DNA from: Bufo bufo
Taxonomy: Eukaryota > Chordata > Amphibia > Anura > Bufonidae
Reading direction: 5' to 3'
NCBI RefSeq assembly: GCF_905171765.1
Contig: NC_053391.1
Coordinates: 656,861,750 to 656,925,749, forward strand
Length of the DNA stretch: 64,000 nucleotides
The position numbers were made by a program, and so were the translations under genes. The notes under the pieces are model-generated. The model had not been told where the DNA came from and ran no database searches. It saw only the letters and a list, made by a program, of their open reading frames with translations. How positions within the stretch are numbered: the first letter of the stretch is position 1; each line of letters opens with the position of its first letter. Shown one piece after another: positions 34,089 to 45,102 of this stretch.

Positions 34089-34644
34089 TAGAGATGAGCG
34101 AATTTCTCAAAAATTCGATTTGGTCGATTCGCCGAATTTTCGGAAAAGATTCGATTCGATCCAAATTTCGCTCCTATTACGCAGGATGTACACTCCCCTA
34201 TTAGACCCTGTTCTCCTTTTATAGTGTAGATGATGCCTCCCTATGCTTTCCCTACACCTTGACTAATATTTCCCTGAACTTGTAAATCATTTTTCAGCAC
34301 AATGAACTCTTTCCTAGCACTGTCCCTAGTGCCTGCTGACGTATCTCCCTGCACTAAGTACACTGGAAAATGGCAGAATCCAAAATGGCTGAGGCTATTT
34401 ATAGGGCTGTGACATCACAGGGGCTGGTTGGCTGCTGATTGGCTGCATGCATGGCATTGTGGGTGATCCCTCGGTCCCAGAGTTCTTTGCTCCATGTCCT
34501 AACATATGCAGCAGCCATTTTAGAAAAAGCATGAGGAAATTTGGATTTGGTGCGAATTGTTTACGCTTATAAAAAAGGCACAACTAATTTTTCCTGACAT
34601 TTGAATTGAATTCCACTTCGTCAACTTTGATTCGCTCATCTCTT
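34089..34644. mobile_element. Short non-autonomous derivative of the BED-hAT
   Basis: It starts TAGAGATGAGCGAA and ends TTCGCTCATCTCTT. The octamers GTGGGGAG (34081-34088) and ATGGGGAG (34645-34652) match at 7 of 8. The block from about 34255 to 34500 matches 20025-20280 of the larger BED-hAT closely, including the CCTAG(T/C)GCCTGCTGACGT and GGCATTGTGGGTGATCCC segments. It has no coding capacity and would rely on a transposase supplied in trans. Confidence 0.75.
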
Positions 34645-34652
34645 ATGGGGAG

Positions 34653-35558
34653 TGTCTATGGTTTCCGTTTGATACTGAAACAACATCTGAGTAGTCACTG
34701 CACCGCCCCATCTCACTTCCTGTTCTAAACCTATTCTAGAACAGGGTAACCACAGAATTTTTGGTTACTGCTCCTGTCTACTGGATCTGTGCATGCACAC
34801 AACAATAAAAGCCCTGCCATGGTGCGTTGTTTCTTACTTTCCATCAACAGGACATGTGGAAGGAGCCAGAAGCCTCATGAGCTGTAGATGATATGTCAGA
34901 TGAGCTGAAGGATCACAATAGCCCTGGTGGGGATCTCACAACCAACTGGCAGAACTCTGAATTGGGCTCAAACTGCTACTTGTAGGGATATGATTTGGTT
35001 TCTGTAAAAAAAAAAAAAGAGTACAGTATGATCTAAGATTACCACATGGATTATTGCTTCCCTAAACAGCTCCACACCTGGCCATAGGATGTATTATAGC
35101 ACCTAATATCTGTATTCTGCCGCCAATGTACATGAGAGATGTCTCGGATTAGTGTAAGTGGCAATCTCTTGTACAAGCAATGTAAGATAGCGAACTCGCT
35201 ATAATCATTCCCCTAGTGACACCAGTTACATGTAGAATTCCAGTAGGGGAGATACAATGTATATGTCTTTAGGTATTCTAGTGAATTTACCTTGAGAAAT
35301 GATGATAGAGGTCATAGGAAAATCCCTTTCTCCAGCTCTATGAAGCATGTCTGACAAACAGTAAAACACTGAAGGACACAGGGTGTGAGTTTACAGAAGA
35401 GGAGGAGTTACAGGATGAATAAAGTAATGAATTACAACTATAGATAACTTCATAAGACCAAATATAACAATGGGCACTAGATGGCAGCAAAGTACACTAG
35501 GTATAGTGTTTAACAGATATAACACAGAATACAATTAATTGAATTCCACTTTAGAAGC
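34653..35558. other. No gene recognised
   Basis: About 900 bp without recognised domains or repeat ends. Confidence 0.5.
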
Positions 35559-36129
35559 CAATCGATTTTTTTTATTTAAATCAGATTTTTATTTATTTAA
35601 ATCAGATTTTCTTTTATATAAAATGCTTTTTGAGGAAAATATATTAACATCCAAAGGTTATTCCATCATGAAATAAAAATTAGTTTTTTAATTATGTAGA
35701 ATAAGGCTGTATATGTTAATTTTTTTTGGTAAATAAATTCCATTAATCCATTCACAATGTCATGCTCTTCCAGAGGTTTTTGTAGGATTATTGGGCAGTT
35801 TCTCTACCTACAAGATATTATCACAAATGCTTGGTTTACTTTTGCAGTTCTCAAAACTGAATTTGACTCAGCAGAGATCACATGCCTCTTCTTCACAGCA
35901 AAAATGTTATAACATGAACAGAGTTGAGAAAAAGACCTTAATCCTAACTTCTACAAACCTATGAATACAGAATCAAACTAATATGAAAAGTTGTTATTCT
36001 AAAAATGTTCATCTACTTGCATATTCTAAGTTATACCAGCAAGAATTAGTCTTTATGTAGAAAACTATGATTTAAATCAAGCCTTACTGACTAGTGATTT
36101 AAATCGTGATTTAAATCAAATCCACCCTG
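35559..36129. mobile_element. AT-rich element with GATTTAAATC termini
   Basis: Read on the minus strand, the right end is CAGGGTGGATTTGATTTAAA, followed by repeated GATTTAAATCA. The left end holds the inverse pattern ATTTAAATCAGATTT but lacks a clear CAGGG tip. CAGGG-type ends suggest a hAT relative. The family is not identified and no TSD was found. Confidence 0.5.
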
Positions 36130-37405
36130 CAGCACAATCTGCTATTCTCATCCCCATTAATTATCAGTGAAGATCCAACCTTTGGGATCCCCATAAACAT
36201 AAAGAACTAAGGGGTCGCAGAGATTCATGTTTTTTCCCTGCACCTGTATGCAGTTCTCTCACTACGTAAATCTAAAAGGATGGCACACTAGTGGTTGGGG
36301 AGACATACAGATCATCTGTGACGTAAAATGTTTGCCTCTACATAATTCCATTAGCTGAACACTGGATAAAAATAAATAAATAAAGATTTCCCGTAAAAAT
36401 TATTGCATCCCAGCTCCAATCTGCTTCACAAGAAACCTGTCAGCAACATACTAGGAGAGGAGCCTATATTTCTTCTGCTGAAATGATGGCTGACCTAAGA
36501 TGATAGATTGGATAGTCAGTGACTGATTGCGGTCTGTCGGGGGCAGGGGAATTTGTATTGCAAATAATGGAGAAATAAAGCTCCTGATGCAACTGGACAG
36601 ATGTATATCTGCGAGCAGCCATCCTTCATGTATTCATCTAATGGTGCTGTCTGCGGGACGGTGAAAATAAGATACCGAGTGGAATTCCCAGTGGATGTGA
36701 ATATCGTCATTTGGTTTGCAAATTTGATAAAACATTCACTATCACCAGCTAAAAAAAAATCACAGCAAAAATATAATAAACATAATAAACCTGCCATAAC
36801 ACTGGGAACAAAATATTGAATATATTATAGTTTAACCTTTTCTCGTTTTACTCCTCTGTCCTTTCTGAAATCGTATTCAGCATCTCTGCAGGCAGCCCCC
36901 CAACAGGATGAGTTGTCCAGATATGTATTTATACAGATCCCAGTGATTTCAGCTGGATCGTTAGAAATCTAAATGAACAGAGGTCCCACTAGTGGTGGCT
37001 GTAAGGGGCTAGAATTTTATCATTTACAGAGGTTAGAAACATTTTATGCTGTTGCTGCTACTTAGTTCTTGCCATAGGCAGGGTGTCACGGACGTTCCCG
37101 CGACAGGTGTGGTGTTTCCCTTCCACACCGAAGCGTGACACAGGGTTCACCACGATCAGATCACTGAAGATAGAATATCTTAGTAATGTGCCTCCAGTGT
37201 CTATCCTGAGACATCTTTAAACAATAGTCTGTCATCTATTTCTATGATGTCCAAACCACGACAGGCTCCCTCAGTATATATACTTTAGAGCTATGTTCCC
37301 TTCTTAGGGAAAGACCTACCTTATGAAGCAGAGCAGTGTTGAGAGAAGTCACACAGTGGACTCTTTTCCCCATACCCGGACCCTTCTTCTTGTGTCCTGC
37401 ACAAT
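36130..37405. other. No gene recognised; LTR-like start at 37083
   Basis: 36130-37080 shows nothing recognisable. TGTCACGGACGTTCCCGCGA at about 37083 resembles the first bases of an LTR, but no matching end or second copy was seen. Confidence 0.35.
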
Positions 37406-37840
37406 TTTAAAGGGAATCTGCCACCAGCAAACTGTTGGTATAGATATATACTGATTAAAACGCTGTTTTCCTTTTATTGATCCTAGACTCCGTTCCTGAG
37501 TTACGATACGTTTTCTTAATATGCAAATGAGGCCTTTGGTGCAATGAGGAAGTCACCGTTGCTCTTGTAGTCAAGCTCTGCTCTCTTTTGTCTAGCTCCT
37601 CCCTCGCTGCTTTGTCACTGCCTGCCCCCTGTCAATCAAAGCAGTGAGGGAGGAGCTGGCCACACAAATGAGCAGAACTTGGGTGCAAAAAGAGCAATGG
37701 TGACGCCCTCATTGCACCAAGGGACTAATTTGCATATTAAAAAGAAGATCATAACTCAGAAAGGGCGTTTCGGATCAACAAAAGAAAAACAGTGTTTTAA
37801 TCAGGTGAACCCACAGCTCTGTGTCTATGCAAACAGTTTA
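37406..37840. mobile_element. TTAA-like MITE, partly palindromic
   Basis: It starts TTTTAAAGGGAATCTGCCAC. The internal arms AGCTCCTCCCTCGCTGCTTT and AAAGCAGTGAGGGAGGAGCT pair perfectly or nearly so. The outer arms pair CCTAGACTCCGTTCCTGAGT-type sequence with its diverged inverse. The right terminal repeat is missing or badly diverged. Confidence 0.55.
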
Positions 37841-38555
37841 ATAGGTAGGTCTTTTCCCCTACACCGCAGCATATATTGAGGAAGCCTGTTGGGATTTCAT
37901 GCCACACCTTTTCTGGGCAGCATGTAATAGATGACAAGTTCCATTTAACCATAATTGCCAAATCTCCCGGTTCGTTTGGGAGAATCCTAGAAGAATGTGA
38001 GACCTCCTGGACTCTGAGAAGAGATGGCATATCTCCCAAGCAGCGCATGGAGAGCTGTCCTGAAAAGCAGCCCTCTATGAGCTGTAAGTGTATGTTGTGC
38101 CAGGATGCTGTCATCAAACTCTGAGGGTGTGTGGCCTGTCATGGAAAGGGGGCGTGCACTTTGAAAATGGACACGTCCACACATATTTTGGTTTGCCTGC
38201 CTCACTCTAAAGTCTTCCATGTGCCAATTTTACATGTTTGCATGTATGCCTCCTCAACTGGTACTAAATGTAGAGAACCCTCTACTGTTATTTTCGAATT
38301 TCGAGGAGTACTCTGCTGGCGATAATGGCACTATTATGATGAAGCTATCATTGGTGGTACTCTGGCTATTGTTATATTAGCATATAATCTGTTTACTGTG
38401 TAGCTGCATTATTTATTTGTACAGTATGGCAGTGTTATTTATGTGTACAGTGTGGCAGCAGTAACTTGTGCACTAACTGGGGGGAAATTGTCAAGATTGG
38501 CTTTTCATACACGAGGCCTCTGGAGTGAGATGGTAAATTTTCCGGACTGTGGAAC
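37841..38555. other. No gene recognised
   Basis: About 700 bp with no recognised coding domain or repeat signature. Confidence 0.45.
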
Positions 38556-39153
38556 TGTCATGGTCCCTCAGGTGACTGATGTCAGGAGATCAAGAAGACT
38601 GGCTGAGCGTGGAGGAATCTAACAGCCTCCTTGATTTCTCTTGATTCAGTGTTGATAGGGTTAATGACCACTTCCCTTGTCTCAGCTGTTGCTCAGTGGT
38701 CATCACTTCTACCCTTTATAGTCTGACCCCACCCTTCTGACTATGCGGTAGATTGTTTCATTTGGTTTTGGAAAGAGCTGGAGTGGGGTTCTCCCTGAGT
38801 TCCTGCTCATCCTTCCACAACAGAAGCTAAGTGTCTCGCTTGTTTGTATTTTGTCTTTTCCCCTTGGTTGTGGTTACTAGGCCTCAGGGAGACGCTTGTT
38901 CCTTCATCTTTGAAGGAACGGGTTATCTCAGCCCTGCCAATATCTTTAGGGCTCCTCAGGGTCTCCAGGGCTTCCAGGTTTCTGTGTATGGGCATTTCAA
39001 CCTTCAAGGGGTGCCCATACGGTTAGGAGTCAGGGCCAGGAGTAGGGTTATTTAGGTGGTGACCTCTCCCTTCCCTAGTGTTGAGGCCTAGTGGCTTTTC
39101 CCTTTCCCCCTGGTTGTCAGTGTGGTGTTTACTCCTTTACCTCATCCGTAACA
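38556..39153 (+). mobile_element. Candidate solo LTR (Gypsy-like)
   Basis: The stretch begins TGTCATGGTCCCTCAGG and ends CTCATCCGTAACA, giving TG...CA ends and about 598 bp, a normal LTR length. A TATA-like 'CCTTTATAGTCTGACCCC' lies about 160 bp in. No target duplication is evident and no second copy is in the window, so the class is an inference. Confidence 0.4.
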
Positions 39154-40304
39154 GGGAGACTATGCACCATAGTCTTAATAAGTTCCCCCTTTGGTGCTTG
39201 CACAGCAAATTATGACTTTTTGATGCAACATTTCTGGCACACGGGTGATAATAACCATACCTATGGAGCCTACCTTCTTAAAATCTTGCATCACAACAAC
39301 TGTTATTCATGTTTTCATGTTATTATATTTCCTAAAAATATATATATTCTTGTAATTTTTACACTGGTCACTAGGTCTGATAATGAAATGAAAAGTAACA
39401 CCTCTGTATCGATAAAGGATTCACCATTCACAATAGGTGATATCTACTCCCTCCTGACCTCTGCACAGGTCACAGAGCATGCCTAGAACATTCTCCCATA
39501 GAAGCCAATGGGGTCCACTCCTGTCCATTGTGTCTATGGCCCATGTAGCGGCTCTCAAAAGAACACCAAGTCTTAACATATTTTAGGCCTTGTGGCCAGT
39601 GTGAAAATTGCCAAATGATATACATTTTTATTTTAAATATAGATCGTGGTATGAAAAAAACACCAACAATTCTATAAAAAAAAATGTTTAACCTAAAAAC
39701 GTGATTTAGACAGTAGGTAATGTTCTGAGGACACATTCCCTTTAACAAATAATAATGCACTCAAATGGCCATATGTTCCACCGTAAATGGAATCTTCTAA
39801 CCATAGCCGCTCAGTTCTTCAAACTGCATTTTATCTTTGTCTTATGATTACATAATGAAAATATAGTTAAAAACGTAGAAGGTCATGTTCAACTAATCAG
39901 GAGAAGACATTGCTCCAATAAAAAGGCGAAAATGTCCCATAAATCTGAATGAAGAAGCATGAATGTGCGATCGTAGATTTCACGCTGTGAAACAATTTTG
40001 CTCCCACATAGATCATGTCGTCATTCAAATTTAATGGCGTTTTTGGCACTTTCTTCCGAGGCTCTGTGCCCATATTCTTTAGCCTGAAACATAATGTACT
40101 GAATACCATACCTACCGCAGTTTGTAATTCTATGGACACATCTGTTCTATACAAATTTCCAATAAAATGTTTAATAGTCTGTGTAATAACCTAATGATTT
40201 GACAGAATTAAAATAAAAACATACTGAATATGCAAATTTGCTCTATTTCCAAAAATAAAAGAAAGCTGAACATCTGATGCTACCAAGGTAGCCATCCTAT
40301 AAGT
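39154..40304. other. No gene recognised
   Basis: About 1.15 kb, AT-rich in places. Short open frames carry no recognisable domain. Confidence 0.45.
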
Positions 40305-40429
40305 CAGAGATGCCCAACCTGCGGCCCTCCAGCTGTTGTAAAACTACAACTCCCAGGATGCCTGGACAGCCTACATCTATCAGGACATAGTTTTGCAACA
40401 GCTGGAGGGCTGCAGGTTGAGCATCCCTG
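40305..40429. mobile_element. 125-bp hAT MITE with perfect 8-bp TSD
   Basis: The ends are CAGAGATGCCCAACCTGCGG and the inverse reading CAGGGATGCTCAACCTGCAG. The octamer CTATAAGT is duplicated exactly at 40297-40304 and 40430-40437. The arms contain CCCTCCAGCTGTTG(T/C)AAAAC. Confidence 0.85.
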
Positions 40430-40619
40430 CTATAAGTCATCATCTGACCTTTGAAACAGTACTTGAGACATAATTTAGGATTAGAGCTAAGCCAGTACCT
40501 CATCTGAAGCTGGCTTATGCAGATCTGCAAATTTGGATTTTGAGGCATCCCTGGTTGGATCTGGTGATCAGCCATAATTACTACTGCAGGGGAAGTGTAG
40601 AGTTATGTGACCGTTCATT

Positions 40620-40794
40620 TTAAAGGGGTATTCCATTGTCTGTCATGCCTGGCTGAGATTGGAATACCCGTCTTATGTGGCGACCAGACGTGGCTGAGGT
40701 TACAGAAATAGTGTAGCAAAGCCCGCTCGACTCTTTCAATGGGCGTGGCCACCTATGGCTGCCACATAAGGTGGGTCTTCCAATATCCCTTTAA
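40620..40794. mobile_element. TTAA-type MITE, 175 bp
   Basis: It starts TTAAAGGGGTATTCCATTGT and ends TCTTCCAATATCCCTTTAA, with TTAA tips. The inner arms pair CTTATGTGGCGACC with the diverged GGCTGCCACATAAG. Confidence 0.7.
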
Positions 40795-41445
40795 TGCTTT
40801 AATGTGCTGAGTGTGCCAGAGTGGCAGGCAGTCTTAGAAAGCAGGAGTCTCAAGTGAGGTAACCCTCCCCATGATGTCCACGTCTAAATAAGGCATGTGG
40901 ACAGGAGTTGTCATCCACTGTGATGTCATTAATCTAAACAAGGGACTGTACTAGTTAGATACAGGCAGGGGTGCACCACCAATGAGGCCAAGTGAGGCAA
41001 TCGCCTGAGGCAGCACCAGGTGGGGACAAAAGGGGGCAGCGGATGGGCAATGAGCGCTTTCATTGTGGCAAAGGGGTTAGGTTAAGAAATTGGCATGGGG
41101 GGGTTCGAGGCAGCGTTTCAGTTTTCACCTCAGGCAGCAGAAAGGCTAGGTGCACCCCTGGATACGGGGGCTGACCAGGATTACAAAAACATGCATGCTT
41201 CCTTCTAAAAAGGTAAATTGCAGCTGAATTCTACTCACTTCAATGAAATTAAGTTGCAGTACCATGTACACCCTATGGACAGGTGTGGCACTGTTTTTGG
41301 AAGAAAACAGCCATGTTTTTCTATTCCTGATCAATCCTTTTAATGTGAAGGACCTGTAGAGGAGAGTCCCTTGGGTGCTGTACGAATTCTATGTTCTAGT
41401 GTTTACTTAGATGCGAAGTCTCAGGGTAAGGGCTGTAAATCTCAC
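40795..41445. other. No gene; repeat relic at about 41190-41345
   Basis: The segment 41250-41345 (CCATG...CCTATGGACAGGTGTGGCAC) shares wording with 50255-50330, so it is part of a dispersed repeat. The remainder is unremarkable. Confidence 0.4.
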
Positions 41446-44400
41446 TTAACCCCTTAAGGACTTTGGACGTACCGGTACGGCATGTTTCCCGAGTCCTTAA
41501 GGACCCATGACGCACCGGGAACGTCATGTGTTGTTCCGATCACCGCCGGGCGGTGATCGGAACCCGGTGCCTGCTCAAATAATTGAGCAGGCACCTTGGC
41601 TAAATTCAGACCTGCAGTTTGCGGCGGCGTGTGGCGGTGCCATCGGGTCCCCATGCGGCTGTAGGGGGGACCCGATGGCATGGAAGGCAGCGCGATGCCT
41701 AAGGAAGGATCGCGCTGCCTTCCGGTGACGAGCCTGTGAGATCCAGCCCCCTGGATCTCACAGGCCAGAAACTGTATGAGTAATAAACACAGTATTACTC
41801 ATACAGCCAATGCATTCCAATACAGAAGTATTGGAATGCATTGTAAAGGATTAGACCCCCAAAAGTTCAAGTCCCAAAGTGGGACAAAAAATAAAGTGAA
41901 AAAAAAGTTGAAAAAATAAAGTTTTCCCCCCAAAAAATTACGTTTCAAGTAAAAATAAACAAAAACGTAATTTTCCCCAAATAAAGTTAAAAAAAATTAG
42001 TAAAAAGTAGAGGAAAAAAAAAAGTATACATATTAGGTATCGCCGCGTCCGTATCGACCGGCTCTATAAACATATCACATGATCTAACAGCAAGCGATCA
42101 AAAAGGCGTTTGCCCACCAAAATAGTACCAATCTAACCGTCACCTTATCCCGCAAAAAAATGAGCCCCTACCTGAGACAATCGCTCAAAAAATAAAAAAA
42201 ACTATGGCTCAGAATATGGAGACACTAAAACATGATTTTTTTTGCTTCAAAAATGAAATCAGGTAAAACTTACATAAATAAAAAAAAAGTATACATATTA
42301 GGTATCGCCGCGTCCGTATCGACCGGCTCTATAAAAATATCACATGAACTAACCCCTCAGATGAACACCGTAAAAAAATTTAAATAAAAACTGTGCTAAA
42401 TAAACCATTTTTTGTCACCTTACATCACAAAAAGTGTAATAGCAAGCAATAAAAAAGTCACACGCACCCCAAAATAGTGCCAATAAAACCGTCATCTCAT
42501 CCCGCAAAAATCATACCCTACCCAAGGTAATCGCCCAAAAACTGAAATAATTATGGCTCTCAGATTATGGAAACACTAAAACATGATTTTTTCTGCTTCA
42601 AAAAAGAAATCGTTGTGTACAACTCACATAAATAAAAAAAAGTATACATATTAGGTATCGCCGCATCCGCAACAACCTGGTCTATAAAAATATCACATGA
42701 TCTAACCTGTCAGATGAATGTTGTAAATAATAAAAAATTAAAACGGTGCCAAAACAGCTATTTCTTGTTATCTTGCCTCACAAAAAGTGTAATATAGAGC
42801 AAACAAAAATCATATGTACCCTAAACTAGTACCAACAATACTGCCACCCTATCCCGTAGTTTCTAAAATGGGGCCACTTTTTTGGAGTTTCTACTCTAGG
42901 AGTGCATCAGGGGGGCATCAAATGGGACATGGTGTAAAAAAAAACAGTCCAGCAAAACCTTCCAAAAACCGTATGGCATTCCTTTCCTTCTGCGCCCTGC
43001 TGTGTGCCCGTACAGCTGTTTGCAACAACATAGGGGGTGTTTCTGTAAACTACAGAATCAGGGCCATAAATATTGAGTTTTGTTTGGCTGTTAGCCCTTG
43101 CTTTGTTACTGGGAAAAATGGATTAAAATGGAAAATTTTCCCAAAAATTTAAATTCGCAAATTTCATCTCCATTTGCTAATAACTCTTGTGGAACACCTA
43201 AAGGGTTAACGACATTTGTAGAAATCTGTTTTGAATACCTTGAGGGGTGTAGTTTCTTAGATGGGGTCATTTTTATGAAGTTTCTACTCTAGGGGTGCAT
43301 CAGGGGGGCTTCAAATGGGATATGGTGTCAAAAAAAACAGTCCAGCAAAATCTGCCTTCCAAAAACCGTATGGCATTCCTTTCCTTCTGCGCCCTGCCGT
43401 GTGCCCGTACAACAGTTTACGACTACATATGGGGTGTTTCTGTAAACTACAGAATCAGGGCCATAAATATTGAGTTTGGTTTGGCTGTTAACCCTTGCTT
43501 TGTAACTGGAAAAAAATTATTAAAATGGAAAATCTGCCAAGAAAGTGAAATTTTGAAATTGTATATCTATATTCCATTTATTCTTGTGGAACACCTAAAG
43601 GGTTAACAACGTTTGTAAAATCAGTTTTTAATACCTCGAGGGGTGTAGTTTCTTAGATGGGGTCACTTTTATGGAGTTTCTACTCTAGGAGTGTATCAGG
43701 GGGGCTTCAAATAGGACATGGTGTCAAAAAACCAGTCCAGCAAAACCTGCCTTCCAAAAACCGTATGGCATTCCTTTCCTTCTGCGCCCTGCCGTGTTCC
43801 CGTACAGCGGTTTACGACCACATATGGGGTGTTTCTGTAATCTACAGAATCAGGGCCATAAATATTGAGTTTGGTTTGGCTGTTAACCCTTGCTATTTTC
43901 CATTAATTCTTGTGGAACACCTAAAGGGTTAACAAAGTTTGTAAAATCAGTTTTGAATACCTTAAGGGGTGTAGTTTATAGAATGGGGTCATTTTGGATG
44001 GTTTCTATTATGTAAGCCTCGCAAAGTGACTTCAGACCTGAACTGGTTTTGAAGTTTGCTTCTAAACTTCTAAGCCTTGTAACATCCCCAAAAAATAAAA
44101 TATCATTCCCAAAATGATCCAAACATGAAGTAGACATATGGGGAATGTAAAGTAATAACTATTTTTGGAGGTATTACTATGTATTATAGAAGCAGAGAAA
44201 TTGAAACTTGGAAATTTTCAATTTTTTACAAATTTTTGGTAAATTTGGTATTTTTTTAATAAATTAAAATTAATTTTTTTGACTTCATTTTACCAGTGTC
44301 ATGAAGTACAATATGTGACGAAAAAACAATCTCAGAATGGCCTGGATAAGTCAAAGCGTTTTAAAGTTATCACCACTTAAAGTGACACTGGTCAGATTTG

Positions 44401-44454
44401 CAAAAAATGGCCGGGTCTTTAAGGTGAAATAGGGCTGAGTCCTTAAGGGGTTAA
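41446..44454. mobile_element. 3-kb TTAA-type element with internal tandem repeats, copy 1
   Basis: TTAACCCCTTAAGGAC at the left and GTCCTTAAGGGGTTAA at the right are exact inverses, with TTAA at 41446-41449 and 44451-44454. The family knowledge is that piggyBac and Kolobok transposons duplicate TTAA. No transposase is encoded. The interior has two blocks of tandem units (about 42020-42790 and 42880-43980). A second copy begins at 60954, and a diverged relative lies at 51790-54714. Confidence 0.8.
42018..43985. repeat. Internal tandem repeats of the TTAA element
   Basis: The AGTATACATATTAGGTATCG block recurs at about 42022, 42289 and 42640 (spacing about 270-350 bp). The GTTTCTACTCTAGG block recurs at about 42888, 43283 and 43678 (spacing 395 bp). 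The short frames inside (with 'KNRMAFLSFCAL') are repeat artefacts, not genes. Confidence 0.8.
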
Positions 44455-45102
44455 TTAGAATTGACCAAGACCTTTGTGTATCTCCTCCTGTCAATAATTG
44501 AGCGAGGGCTCTGGTCCTGTTAGCAGAAGGTATTTTCATTGATATTACGTTGATGACTGTCAAGGGACAGTGAAGGTTGGAAAGCATCTGCAGGCTTCTA
44601 TTACATAATGCAGATAGGACAGTCGGTGATGCCCAGAGCCGTATGCCACGCTCCAGTCAATCACACCTATTAAGGACTTATTAAAATCACATGAGAGAGA
44701 AACTTGGCAGGAGTGTTTGTATGTATTCTATAATTGCCTTATGTGCTGTCTGCCATCTTATGTGGACAGGTAGAAGATACCGCAATACAGGAGTATTGCC
44801 GTTAATGAATCATATGAATGAACCGACCAAGGATCACATGTTAAAGTCCCCTACTGGGGCTAAAAATAATATTAACAATAATAATAATAATAATGATCAT
44901 AATCATAATAATTTTAAACCTAAAAAAACAAAAAAAAAGTTTTTTGTTTTTTTTATACAGACTGCTCATCAATACCTATCGTATATTGTTGGAAGTAATA
45001 AAAAATAAATAAATAAAAAAAAACTGCACATAATTGGTATTGCCGTGCCGTAATGACCCCAACTATAAAATTGTCAGTATATTTATACTGCATGGAGAAC
45101 TC
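44455..45102. other. No gene; ATT-type microsatellite at about 44865-44915
   Basis: The interval has an (AAT)n-like microsatellite and A/T homopolymer runs. The portion 45020-45100 (ATTGGTATTGCCGTGCCGTA) resembles a diverged piece of the TTAA-element interior. Confidence 0.45.

Noticed and set aside
42814..43932. Frames with 'NRMAFLSFCALPCARTAVYD' repeated here and at 62823-63571
   Set aside because: They follow the tandem units of the TTAA element in both copies, in changing frames; a repeat artefact rather than a gene.
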